Source: Verrucomicrobiota bacterium
Lineage (GTDB): Bacteria; Verrucomicrobiota; Verrucomicrobiia; Chthoniobacterales; Terrimicrobiaceae
Assembly: GCA_026398275.1 (NCBI GenBank)
Contig: JAPLTF010000072.1
Span: 99,730 to 163,729 of the forward strand
Direction: 5' to 3'
DNA length: 64,000 nucleotides
Part shown: piece after piece, positions 35,460-44,058 of the stretch
Layout: each line of letters begins with the position of its first letter
Numbering within the stretch: position 1 is the first letter of the stretch
Made by a program: the position numbers and the translations under genes
The notes under the pieces: generated by a model
The model's database searches: none
The model's input: only the letters and a program-made list of their open reading frames with translations
Told to the model about the DNA's origin: nothing

Positions 35460-36991
35460 AACCCACTCTTCACTTTCTCGCCATCTGCCTGCTGGGTGCT
35501 TCAACCGCAGGTGCGGTCGAGGTTCGCTTCGCCGGCTACGCCCTCGACACGCCCGAGTGGATCGATGCGGTCGACCCCAAGAACCCCGCCTCCTCCGCGG
35601 CCAGCGGCATGAAGGTCGCCGGTTGGACGATGTTCGGGGGTGAGAACCCGCAGGCTGAGTTCGCCGAACCGTCGAGACGGCGGGAGAACCTGCCTGGGTT
35701 CGTGGCGGAGGTGGCTGCGGGCGATCAAACGCAAGTCGCCCAGATGGGAAACTATGCCGTGATCCAGTCGGCCGGAGGGCCGTCTGGCACGTGGTTGTCC
35801 GGCGCGCTTTCGCGCATGAATACCACTGTCCCCGTCGACTTGGTCACGATCAAGCTGGGCCCTGCCGTGCCCAAGATCTGGCGCATCGGCGTGCTGGTCG
35901 ACAATCTCGACAACCTCGGCTACACGCCAACGCAACTCGCGCTGGTGGTTGGCGGCGTGGAAGGCGATCCGATCATGACCACGGGAGGCGCAGGCAGTGC
36001 GAACTCGAAGCCCGACTGGTATTTCTGGGACGTCGCCGGAGCGAAGGACAATTCGGAGATCACGCTGCGCGTATCGCCCGGCGGCGGCGTCGCCGCCATT
36101 GGCGGCCTCGTGTTTCTCGCCGGTGAGGAGTCGCACCAGATCGGTGAATTTTCCCGCGAGGGCGAATACGTGAAGGACAATTACATTTTCAAGGAGGGGG
36201 ACACGTTCCATCTCTTTTACAATGTCGGTGCGGCTGGAGAAAAGCAGGACTGGCAGGACAAGGGGAACGAGAAGGCTTTCGGGCATGCCACCTCGAAAGA
36301 CTTGAAAACCTGGCAGCACCACCCGCGGATCCTCGATGTTGTGCCCGGCACGTGGGAAGGGGAGGTGGTATCCGCGCCGTCCATCATCAAGCGCGATGGC
36401 ACCTATTACATGTTCTACACGGGCTTCGATGACCGGGTGAATGGCAGGCAATCCATCGGCTTGGCCACCAGCAAGGATTTATTCAATTGGGAGAGGAATC
36501 CGGGCAACCCCGTCTACGAGGCCCCGCCTTGGACCAAACGCAACCCGAGCGGATGGCTCGACTGCCGCGATGCCCACGTGATCGAACATGGCGGGGAATA
36601 TTTGCTCTACACCATGGTGACATCGGCCGAGGACAAGGGGGGCATCGCGCTGGCGTCATCAAAAGATCTGATGCACTGGCAGGATCTCGGACCGGCACTT
36701 ATTACCTTCACCACGCCGGAAAGCCCTCGCGTTTTCGAGCATGACGGCACCTTCTATATGTTCGCCACCAGCGCCCACGGCAAAACGCTGGTCAAAACCA
36801 AAGACCCCAAGTCGAACAAGTGGGAGGAAGTGCCCTTTCGCTGGCCGGCTCCGGGGCTGTGGTCCGGCTGGGAGGTCGTCCAGGACGGAAGCAGAACGAT
36901 CTTTTCCGCCTTCGAATGGAAACCCAACGGCAACCACATCCGGTTCTGGGACGTCGCTTGGGAGGGCGACAAGCCGGTCGTCAAATATTGA
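35456..36991 (+). CDS. GH43/GH32-type five-bladed propeller glycosidase-like protein, secreted
   Basis: A 511-residue protein with a signal peptide (LHFLAICLLGASTAGA). Residues of about 20-220 form a beta-sandwich. The second half is a five-bladed propeller with repeated blade motifs: DTFHLFYNVG, FGHATSKDLKTWQHHPRIL, GTYYMFYTGFDD, IGLATSKDLFNWERNPGNP, LDCRDAHVIEHGGEYLLYTM. This fold is shared by GH43, GH32, GH62, GH68 and GH130; I favour GH43 or GH32 but cannot fix the family or the catalytic acids. It is the last intact gene of the unit starting at 28221. Confidence 0.6.
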   Translation: MKPTLHFLAICLLGASTAGAVEVRFAGYALDTPEWIDAVDPKNPASSAASGMKVAGWTMFGGENPQAEFAEPSRRRENLPGFVAEVAAGDQTQVAQMGNYAVIQSAGGPSGTWLSGALSRMNTTVPVDLVTIKLGPAVPKIWRIGVLVDNLDNLGYTPTQLALVVGGVEGDPIMTTGGAGSANSKPDWYFWDVAGAKDNSEITLRVSPGGGVAAIGGLVFLAGEESHQIGEFSREGEYVKDNYIFKEGDTFHLFYNVGAAGEKQDWQDKGNEKAFGHATSKDLKTWQHHPRILDVVPGTWEGEVVSAPSIIKRDGTYYMFYTGFDDRVNGRQSIGLATSKDLFNWERNPGNPVYEAPPWTKRNPSGWLDCRDAHVIEHGGEYLLYTMVTSAEDKGGIALASSKDLMHWQDLGPALITFTTPESPRVFEHDGTFYMFATSAHGKTLVKTKDPKSNKWEEVPFRWPAPGLWSGWEVVQDGSRTIFSAFEWKPNGNHIRFWDVAWEGDKPVVKY

Positions 36992-37260
36992 TGCCTTTCA
37001 AATTGGTTCACCCCGCCGCCCATCGATACCGAGGCGTGGAAAGTGACCGGCCAGAGCGCCACCGAGGTCTCCTTCCGCCAGGACTTCGAGCTGCGCAACC
37101 ACTCGGGCGCCAATTTCAAAGTGCGGGCGGATCGCCGGGTCGAGTTGCTCGACGGCAAGAGCATCGCAAACCATCCTCCACCTCTACGGGAGCGAGGAGG
37201 ATTTGCAAAAAGCCGTCAGCTCGGTGGCCGGTGCCGACTTGGCCAAGGTGCGGACCCGAT
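36992..37260 (+). pseudogene. Fragments of one or two decayed genes
   Basis: Directly after the propeller gene, one plus-strand frame encodes NWFTPPPIDTEAWKVTGQS and SFRQDFELRNHSGANFKV, then RVELLDGKSIA, with no start; it looks like an internal piece of a secreted beta-rich protein. From about 37170 a different frame reads ILHLYGSEEDLQKAVSSVAG and on to RTRF, like the C-terminus of another protein. No intact frame spans both. I take this as gene debris; the families are not recognised with certainty. It separates the unit from the convergent AraC gene. Confidence 0.4.
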
Positions 37261-37986
37261 TCATAACTCCTGCCGGATCCCTGCCCGCCCGGTGACCGCA
37301 ACCGGCGGGCGTTCCTCTCCGCTTGACGTGGAGGGTTGGCCGCCCGCTTGGCGGGATCCGGCAGGGGGATCTCCGGCCAGAGTCCTGTCTGACCACTGCG
37401 AGGGGGACTTGCCCCGGGCTTTTTTAAATTCGAGGGAAAGGTGGCTGGCCGAATAGTAGCCGAGCCGCCCGGCAATTTCCTTTACGCTGAGATCGGTGCC
37501 CGCCAACAAATCTTCGGCGCGGGCCAGCCGGATCTCCCTCGCGTATTCTTTCGGGGCGAGTCCGGTGGCTTGTTTGAATTTGCGGTAGAGTGTCAGGTAG
37601 CTCACCCCGAGCGTCCGCGCGACGCTTTTGACATCGCGCCCCTGCCTGAGAAGTTCGCGGGCTTGTCGCGCGAGATCCGGCAGGTCCGGCTTGTTTGCCC
37701 GGGCGGACGACAGACTTTGCGAGACGACGGAGGCCAGCAGGGTCATCGCCAGGCCGGAGGCAATGGCCCGGTATCCCAGTTGGTGGGCAAGGCACACATT
37801 GTGCAGTTCCGTGAAGCGCTTCCAAAATGCCGCGCGCCGGCGCACATCGACGGGGGCCACGTCCAGAACGCCGTTCTCCAGCCAGGCGTCGAGCGTGGGT
37901 CCACGCAACTCCAACCAGTCTTCGGTCCAGCCCGTTTCCGGATCGGGGCGATACCGGTGCCAGTAGCCGGGCGGAAGCAGAAACAC
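37261..37986 (-). CDS. AraC-family regulator, 5' end apparently interrupted by a stop codon
   Basis: The frame from a GTG at 37986 gives 241 residues with FLLPPGYWHRYRPDPETGW (end of the cupin-like sensor domain) and a complete double helix-turn-helix (SVARTLGVSYLTLYRKFKQA; LSVKEIAGRLGYYSASHLSL). The cupin domain clearly continues upstream in the same frame (YFEYFPAGPQEAVWTFHVSA, from about 38220; HPEGRAFTWERGRVLSAFQL), but no start codon is found there until ATG 38265, which reads MQRDFRFI and then TAA (38239-38241). So the gene is either broken by a nonsense mutation at codon 9 or uses a rare start after it. The divergent neighbour is a sugar isomerase, the probable target. Confidence 0.7.
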   Translation of the reverse strand: MFLLPPGYWHRYRPDPETGWTEDWLELRGPTLDAWLENGVLDVAPVDVRRRAAFWKRFTELHNVCLAHQLGYRAIASGLAMTLLASVVSQSLSSARANKPDLPDLARQARELLRQGRDVKSVARTLGVSYLTLYRKFKQATGLAPKEYAREIRLARAEDLLAGTDLSVKEIAGRLGYYSASHLSLEFKKARGKSPSQWSDRTLAGDPPAGSRQAGGQPSTSSGEERPPVAVTGRAGIRQEL

Positions 37987-38345
37987 GGAGCCCGCCGTGA
38001 GGCGTGTTCCTCCGCTGCGCGATTCCAGCCTCCCACGCCCCTGCGAGATGGCAACCAGCTGAAATGCAGAGAGAACCCTGCCGCGCTCCCAGGTGAAGGC
38101 GCGTCCCTCCGGATGCCGCGGCGGCGGGTAGGCCTGGCCGGGAAGGATGCGGGCATGCCCGATCGCGGAGACATGGAACGTCCAGACCGCTTCCTGCGGA
38201 CCCGCGGGAAAATATTCAAAGTAGCTATTGATAGATTCTTATATGAAACGGAAATCTCTTTGCATGCAAGGCCGCGTGACATGTTTCCCGTGATGGGGAA
38301 TCCTGTCGAATATGAAGCTCCCGCCCCCCCCCCCTTCGTGTTGGT

Positions 38346-39749
38346 TTGTTTGGAATCGGCCTGGAAGCCTACTGGCCGCAGTTCGCAGGGTTGAAGGAGC
38401 GGTTGGAAGGCTATGTCCGGGCCGTCTCAAAAAAGCTCGAGCGCCCGGATGTCGAGGTCGTCAACCTCGGTCTCATCGATTCCCCGGAGCGCGCCATGGA
38501 GGCCGGGCACCGGTTCCGGAGGGAAGATGTGGATGTGATATTCCTGTATGTCACCACCTACGCGCTTTCGTCCACCGTTCTCCCCGTCGTCCGGCGGGCC
38601 AAGGTTCCGGTCATCGTTCTGAACCTCCAGCCGACCGCCGCGATCGACTATGCGGCGTTCAACGCGATGGGCGACCGCACCCGCATGACCGGCGAATGGC
38701 TGGCCCACTGCGCCGCCTGCCCAGTTCCGGAGATCGCCAACGTGTTCAAGCGGACGGACATTCCATTTCATCAGGTCACCGGCGTTCTCGAGGAGGATCC
38801 GGTTTGCTGGAACGAGATCAGCGGATGGCTCGACGCAGCCCGCGTGGCCAACGTGATGTCGCACAACCGGCTCGGGCTCATGGGCCACTACTACAACGGC
38901 ATGCTCGACATCGCGACCGACACGACGCGCCAGATCGCCACTTTTGGCGGACATATCGAGATCGTCGAGGTCGAGGAGCTGGCCGCCCTGCGGCGAGAGG
39001 TTTCTGATGCGGCGGCGAAGGCCAGGGTGGCGGAATTCCGCGAGACTTTCGACGTCCAGGCGGATTGCGCGGAACAGGAACTGGTCCGTGCGGCACGCAC
39101 CTCGCTCGCGCTCGATGCGCTGGTCGCAACCAAAAACCTCGGCTCGCTCGCCTACTACCAAATGGGTTCGGGATGTCCGGAGCTGGAGGATGTCATCAGC
39201 TCGGTGATCCTTGGAAATTCGCTCCTGACGGCCCGGGGTATCCCCGTAGCGGGAGAATATGAGGTCAAAAATGTCCAGGCCATGAAGATCCTCGACACCT
39301 TCGGCACCGGCGGATCATTCACGGAATACTACGCGATGGATTTCGCCGACGACGTTGTCCTGATGGGCCACGACGGCCCCGGCCATATTGCCATCGCGAG
39401 CAGCAAGACCAAGGTCAGACCGCTCGGGGTTTATCACGGGAAAGTGGGAAACGGACTCTCAGTTGAAATGAGCGTGAAGCACGGGCCGGTGACGCTGCTC
39501 TCTGTTGTCGAGGATCGCGACGGTTCGATTTTCTTCCTGGCAGCCGAAGGCGAATCGGTTCCCGGCCCCATCCTGGAGATCGGAAATACGAACAGCCGCT
39601 ACCGCTTTCCGATCGGGGCGCGCGCTTTTGTCAACTCATGGAACTCCCACGGCCCGGCGCACCACTGCGCGGTCGGGGTTGGACACATCACGGACAAACT
39701 CGCAAAGCTCGCTTCTCTCATCGACATCCGCATCGAAACCGTTTGCTGA
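38346..39749 (+). CDS. L-arabinose/L-fucose isomerase family protein, frame disturbed at its 5' end
   Basis: A 467-residue frame opening at a TTG. The sequence (FGIGLEAYWPQFAGLKERLE, VVNLGLIDSPERAMEAGHRF, LYVTTYALSSTVLPVVRRAK, MGSGCPELEDVISSVILGN, AGEYEVKN) matches the isomerases that share the AraA/FucI fold. The expected opening RVGLFGIG begins just before the TTG, in a frame with no start. An ATG at 38312 would supply it, but a run of 11 C (38324-38334) puts that ATG out of frame; 10 C would give MKLPPPPLRVGLFGIG. This is either a sequencing or assembly indel or a phase-variable tract. The likely reaction is aldose-ketose isomerisation of a deoxysugar or pentose. It lies directly before rhaA-like 39758, nine bases apart. 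Confidence 0.7.
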   Translation: MFGIGLEAYWPQFAGLKERLEGYVRAVSKKLERPDVEVVNLGLIDSPERAMEAGHRFRREDVDVIFLYVTTYALSSTVLPVVRRAKVPVIVLNLQPTAAIDYAAFNAMGDRTRMTGEWLAHCAACPVPEIANVFKRTDIPFHQVTGVLEEDPVCWNEISGWLDAARVANVMSHNRLGLMGHYYNGMLDIATDTTRQIATFGGHIEIVEVEELAALRREVSDAAAKARVAEFRETFDVQADCAEQELVRAARTSLALDALVATKNLGSLAYYQMGSGCPELEDVISSVILGNSLLTARGIPVAGEYEVKNVQAMKILDTFGTGGSFTEYYAMDFADDVVLMGHDGPGHIAIASSKTKVRPLGVYHGKVGNGLSVEMSVKHGPVTLLSVVEDRDGSIFFLAAEGESVPGPILEIGNTNSRYRFPIGARAFVNSWNSHGPAHHCAVGVGHITDKLAKLASLIDIRIETVC

Positions 39750-39757
39750 AAATCTTT

Positions 39758-41002
39758 ATGTCATACACCACTGCCCTCGAACAATACGCCGCCCTCGGCG
39801 TGGACACCGAAACCGCACTCAAAACCCTGGAGTCCGTCCCCATCTCCCTGCACTGCTGGCAGGGCGATGATGTCGGGGGATTCGAGAAGGCCGATGCCAG
39901 CCTCTCCGGCGGCGGCATCCAGGCCACGGGGAACTATCCGGGAAAAGCCCGCACCATCCCGCAGCTCCAGCAGGACCTCGACAAGGCCCTCTCGCTCATC
40001 CCCGGCAAACACCGCCTCAACCTGCATGCCTGCTATGCGGATCTCGCCGGCCGGAAAATCGACCGCAACGAATATTCCGTCGCGCAGTTTCAGGGCTGGA
40101 TCGACTGGTGCAAGGAGCGGGCGATGGGGATGGACTTCAACCCCAGCTACTTTTCGCACCCGCTTGCCGATGACGGGCTGACGCTCTCGCATCCGGACCA
40201 GGCGGTCCGGAAGTTCTGGATCGATCACGGCATCGCCTGCCGGAAGATCGGCGCGGAGGCGGCGCGACAGCTCGGCTCGCCCACGGTCACCAACTTCTGG
40301 ATCCCGGACGGATCGAAGGACACGCCATTTGATCGAAAGTCGCCGCGCGAGCGCCTCGCCGCGTCGCTGGACGAGATCTTTGCGGCTCCCGTGGACCGCT
40401 CGCTCAACCGGGACGCCGTCGAGAGCAAGCTCTTCGGGATCGGCTCCGAAAGCTATGTGGTCGGATCGCATGAATTCTATCTGGCCTATGCAGTAAAAAA
40501 CCAGCTCCTCTACTGCCTGGATGCCGGGCATTTCCACCCGACGGAAAACCTCGCAGACAAAGTGTCTTCGATCCTGCAGTTCGTGCCGGAGCTTCTCCTG
40601 CATGTGAGCCGTGGGGTGAGGTGGGACAGCGACCATGTCGTCCTGTTCGATGATCCGACACGCGCGATGATGGACGAACTGGTGCGCGGCGGTTTCCTCG
40701 GACGCACACACATCGGGCTCGATTTCTTCGACGCCAGCATCAACCGCATTGCCGCATGGGTGATTGGCACGCGCGGCGCCATGAAATCCCTTCTGGCGGC
40801 ATTGTTGGAGCCTGCCGCCCTGCTGAGATCCGCCGAGCAAGCCGGAGATAACACACTGCGGCTCGCGCTTTTTGAGGAGGCAAAAACCCTCCCGTTCGGA
40901 GCCGTCTGGGACGAGTATTGCCGGCGGAATGACGTTCCGATCGGGCACCGGTGGATGGCAGAAGTGAAGAGCTACGAGAAGTCGGCGCTCGCGGGAAGAT
41001 AG
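39758..41002 (+). CDS. rhaA: L-rhamnose isomerase
   Basis: A 414-residue protein starting at ATG 39758 (MSYTTALEQYAALGVDTETA), close to the 419 residues of the E. coli enzyme. Family motifs: ISLHCWQGDDVGGFE, LNLHACYADL, MDFNPSYFSHPLADDGLTLS, VGSHEFYLAYAVKNQ, CLDAGHFHPTENLADKVSS, RWDSDHVVLFDD and GLDFFDASINRIAAW. These hold the Glu, Asp and His ligands of the two metals. It converts L-rhamnose to L-rhamnulose in the cytoplasm and acts before rhamnulokinase, which follows at 41162. An intergenic repeat element (41006-41148) separates the two genes. Confidence 0.92.
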   Translation: MSYTTALEQYAALGVDTETALKTLESVPISLHCWQGDDVGGFEKADASLSGGGIQATGNYPGKARTIPQLQQDLDKALSLIPGKHRLNLHACYADLAGRKIDRNEYSVAQFQGWIDWCKERAMGMDFNPSYFSHPLADDGLTLSHPDQAVRKFWIDHGIACRKIGAEAARQLGSPTVTNFWIPDGSKDTPFDRKSPRERLAASLDEIFAAPVDRSLNRDAVESKLFGIGSESYVVGSHEFYLAYAVKNQLLYCLDAGHFHPTENLADKVSSILQFVPELLLHVSRGVRWDSDHVVLFDDPTRAMMDELVRGGFLGRTHIGLDFFDASINRIAAWVIGTRGAMKSLLAALLEPAALLRSAEQAGDNTLRLALFEEAKTLPFGAVWDEYCRRNDVPIGHRWMAEVKSYEKSALAGR

Positions 41003-41005
41003 GAT

Positions 41006-41148
41006 TTTGCGATGAAAAGTGAGTGCTGTTGGACGCAATGCCTGGCAGGGCGCGACGTCCCGGCCCGCCGCGTGGGGAACGGTCAGCCCGGAGGTCTGAC
41101 CCTGCCTTTCGCGCACCAAGGAAACCGCATCCACATTTAATCCCACCC
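41006..41148. repeat. Dispersed palindromic intergenic element, copy 3 (inverted relative to copy 2)
   Basis: The segment is a close reverse-complement match of 23275-23416: TTGGACGCAATGCC, GGCCCGCCGCGTGGGGAACG and GTCAGCCCGGAGGTCTGACC occur in the same order when inverted. Small gaps and substitutions distinguish the copies. It fills almost the whole space between the rhamnose isomerase and rhamnulokinase genes. Its strong folding could reduce read-through or stabilise the upstream transcript end. Confidence 0.65.
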
Positions 41149-41161
41149 ATAGGCTTTTGAG

Positions 41162-42700
41162 ATGAAAAAACTCTCCGCCACCAGCCGCCGGCCAACCAGG
41201 CAGGCTCCATTAAAAGCGCCTGCGGGCGTCCATCTGGCGATTGATTTGGGAGCCGGGAGCGGGCGGGTGATCGCGGGGGCGTGGGATGGCCATGCTGTCG
41301 CCATGAAGGAACTGCACCGCTTCGCCAATGTGCCCGTGGCCGTGGCCGGCACCTTGCGGTGGAATGTCATGCAACTGTGCACGGAGATTGAGCACGGGCT
41401 CTCGCTTGCGGCGAAAAAGCACGGCGGAGAAACCCTCTCGCTCGGGGTGGACACCTGGGGTGTGGACTACGCGCTTTTATCCAAGAGCAACGAGCTTCTG
41501 GGGCAGCCTTTCAACTACCGGGATTCTCGCACCGACGGCGTGGCGGAGGAATCCTTCAAGACTGTCTCCCGCGAGAAAATCTTCCGGGGAAGCGGGCTGC
41601 AGTTTATGCCGTTCAACACCCTTTTCCAATTGCTCGCCGCGCAGAAAAGCAATCCGGAAATCCTGAGGGAAGCCGACTGCTTTTTGATGATTCCGGATTT
41701 CCTGCACTGGTGCCTGTGCGGCAGCCGTGTCGTGGAGGTGAGCAACGCCAGCACCACCCAGTTCCTGAACCCGCTCACCGGGCGATGGAATCTGCCGATC
41801 TTGAAAAAGCTGGGCATCCCGACGCACTTCCTGCCGGAGCTGGTGACACCCGGAACACGGCTTGGACTGCTGCGGCCATCGGTCCGGGAACGCACCGGCC
41901 TGCCTGCGATCCAGGTGGTCGCGCCCCCCACCCATGACACGGCCTCCGCCGTGGCGGCCGTTCCAACGACTCAGACCGGCAAGGCAAACTGGGCGTATCT
42001 GAGTTCCGGGACATGGTCGCTGCTGGGAGTCGAGCTCGGGAAGCCCGTGCTCACGTCCCGAGCGCTCGAACTCAATATGACAAACGAGGTGGGAATTGAT
42101 GGCACGTTCCGGCTGCTCAAAAACATCATGGGCCTGTGGCTCGTGCAAAGGTGCAGGGCCGCTTTTGACGCCAAGGGAAAAAGCTTCGACTACGCCCAGC
42201 TGGCAGGAATGGCCTCCGCATCCGAACCGTTTCGTTCGCTTCTGGATTTGGAGGACAGCAGATTTTTAAACCCTCCCGATATGCCGGCCGCCATGCAGGA
42301 GTTCTGCCGGGAAACGAAGCAGCCGATCCCGAAAACCATCGGGCATTTCATCCGCTGCGCGTATGAGAGCCTCGCCCTGGCTTATGGGAAAACCCTGGCC
42401 GAATTGGAGGAACTGACGGGAGAGCGCATTGAGGTCCTCCACATTGTGGGGGGAGGTTCCAGCAATATCGTTCTCAACCGGTTTGCTGCCGCAGCCTGTC
42501 AGATCCCCGTGGTTGCAGGCCCGTCGGAAGCCACTGCCCTGGGCAACATTCTCACTCAGGTCAGAACCTTTGGCGGGCTGGCCTCGCTTTCGGACATGCG
42601 CATGGCCGCCCGCAATTCCGCCGGCGTCAAAATCTTCAAACCTGAAAACAAGGCGGAGTGGCAGGAGGCCTCGAAACGATTCCGCGACCTGGCGCGGTAG
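41162..42700 (+). CDS. rhaB: Rhamnulokinase (FGGY family)
   Basis: A 512-residue FGGY-family kinase. The N-terminal ATP-binding part begins HLAIDLGAGSGRVIAG, followed by LSLGVDTWGVDYALL and QPFNYRDSRTDGVAEESFKT. The C-terminal half has PPTHDTASAVAAVP, WAYLSSGTWSLLGVEL, VGIDGTFRLLKNIMGLWLVQ and VLHIVGGGSSNIVLNRFAA. The pattern is that of rhamnulokinase, which makes L-rhamnulose-1-phosphate from L-rhamnulose and ATP. An N-terminal extension of about 20 residues precedes the usual start. The required rhamnulose-1-phosphate aldolase is not in this window. The next gene starts nine bases downstream. Confidence 0.9.
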   Translation: MKKLSATSRRPTRQAPLKAPAGVHLAIDLGAGSGRVIAGAWDGHAVAMKELHRFANVPVAVAGTLRWNVMQLCTEIEHGLSLAAKKHGGETLSLGVDTWGVDYALLSKSNELLGQPFNYRDSRTDGVAEESFKTVSREKIFRGSGLQFMPFNTLFQLLAAQKSNPEILREADCFLMIPDFLHWCLCGSRVVEVSNASTTQFLNPLTGRWNLPILKKLGIPTHFLPELVTPGTRLGLLRPSVRERTGLPAIQVVAPPTHDTASAVAAVPTTQTGKANWAYLSSGTWSLLGVELGKPVLTSRALELNMTNEVGIDGTFRLLKNIMGLWLVQRCRAAFDAKGKSFDYAQLAGMASASEPFRSLLDLEDSRFLNPPDMPAAMQEFCRETKQPIPKTIGHFIRCAYESLALAYGKTLAELEELTGERIEVLHIVGGGSSNIVLNRFAAAACQIPVVAGPSEATALGNILTQVRTFGGLASLSDMRMAARNSAGVKIFKPENKAEWQEASKRFRDLAR

Positions 42701-42709
42701 AATTCTCTT

Positions 42710-43972
42710 ATGAACCGCGACAAAATCAGCCAAATCGTCCGACGGGCTCTCAAGGAAAGCGGGACAGCCGTTTCTGTCCCTGAATTCGCCTCCCGTCCTG
42801 TGGAAGCACCGCGTTCACAGGAAACGATGTCCCTCCCCCGCGCATCCCGCGCGGCGGTGCTCACCGGAAAGGGGAGGATCGAGATGCGCGAGTTTCCCAT
42901 CCGGGATATCACCGATGACGAGATGCTCATCCGCGTCGAGGGCTGCGGGGTTTGCGGAACCGACGTGCACGAGTTCAAGGGCGACCCCATGGGACTTGCT
43001 CCGCTTGTCCTGGGCCATGAAGGCACCGGAGAGATTGTTCAGTTGGGCTCAAATGTCCGCAGGGACAGCGGGGGAAAACAAGTTCGCCTCGGGGACCGGA
43101 TCGTCACCAGCGTGAACGCCTGTGGAAAGTGCGATGCCTGTCTCTACACGCCGGGGCGGCTGAATCTGTGCGAGAACCTCAAAGTGTATGGGCTGCTGCC
43201 CGATGATGAGACCCACCTCAACGGATACTTCGCGGAGTATTTGATCGTGCGTGCCGACTCGACATTTTTTGTGGTCAACGACCTGAGCCTGGAGTTGCGG
43301 ATGTTGATCGAGCCGGCGGCGGTTGTCGTCCACGCCCTGGAACGGGCAAAGCTCACCGGGCTTGTCAATTTCCGAAGCCGCGTGCTGGTCCAGGGCTGCG
43401 GGCCAATCGGCCTTCTAATGGTGGCCGCCGTGAGGGCTGCGGGTGTCCAACATATCGTGGCATTGGATGGTGACGACAGCCGGCTGGACATGGCAGGAAG
43501 GATGGGGGCGGAGCATCTGATCAACCACAAAAACTATGCCGGGGTCCCGGAACTGGTCGCGGCCGTGAAAGGTGCTACCAAGGGCCGCGGCGCGCATCTG
43601 GCGTTCCAGTGTACCGGTGTGCCCACCGCCGTTTCCAATGTCTGGAAATACGTGCAGCGGGGAGGGGGCATCTGCGAGGTGGGGTCATTTGTGGACAGCG
43701 GCACCTGTTCGGTCAACCCCCATCACGACATCTGCGCCAAGGAGATCACGCTTGTCGGCTCGTGGGTTTATACGGTCGAGGAATACCCCGTCGCGTATAA
43801 CTTCCTGCGGCGCGCCCAGGGCATCGGGCTGCCCGTGGAAAGCCTGATCACCCATCGATTCCCGCTGGAGCGAATCGAAGAGGCTTTTGATGTGAGCATC
43901 CGGCAGCAGGGGCTAAAAGTCGCCGTTCTGCCGGGCCAGCAACACGGCCTTTTATCAAATATGTTCAACTGA
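42710..43972 (+). CDS. Zinc-dependent MDR dehydrogenase with encapsulation-peptide-like N-terminus, copy 1
   Basis: A 420-residue medium-chain dehydrogenase. Catalytic zinc ligands are Cys82 (GCGVCGTDVHE) and His103-Glu104 (GHEGTGE); the structural zinc loop is Cys138, Cys141, Cys144 and Cys154. The NAD(P) site is VQGCGPIGLLMVAAV. Before the enzyme core is an extension of about 45 residues: an amphipathic helix (NRDKISQIVRRALKESG), then a Pro/Ser/Ala linker. This layout is that of encapsulation peptides, which direct enzymes into bacterial microcompartments. It follows rhaB by nine bases. Likely reactions are reduction of L-lactaldehyde to 1,2-propanediol or oxidation of a deoxysugar; the sequence does not decide. 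A close paralogue lies at 57534-58766. Confidence 0.8.
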   Translation: MNRDKISQIVRRALKESGTAVSVPEFASRPVEAPRSQETMSLPRASRAAVLTGKGRIEMREFPIRDITDDEMLIRVEGCGVCGTDVHEFKGDPMGLAPLVLGHEGTGEIVQLGSNVRRDSGGKQVRLGDRIVTSVNACGKCDACLYTPGRLNLCENLKVYGLLPDDETHLNGYFAEYLIVRADSTFFVVNDLSLELRMLIEPAAVVVHALERAKLTGLVNFRSRVLVQGCGPIGLLMVAAVRAAGVQHIVALDGDDSRLDMAGRMGAEHLINHKNYAGVPELVAAVKGATKGRGAHLAFQCTGVPTAVSNVWKYVQRGGGICEVGSFVDSGTCSVNPHHDICAKEITLVGSWVYTVEEYPVAYNFLRRAQGIGLPVESLITHRFPLERIEEAFDVSIRQQGLKVAVLPGQQHGLLSNMFN

Positions 43973-44058
43973 ATTCTCGCGAGCGCATCTCCGTGGCCGG
44001 GTGCTGGAACTTGATCCACGTTTTGCGACGGAAACAAATTGACCTGTGTTGCGGGTAG

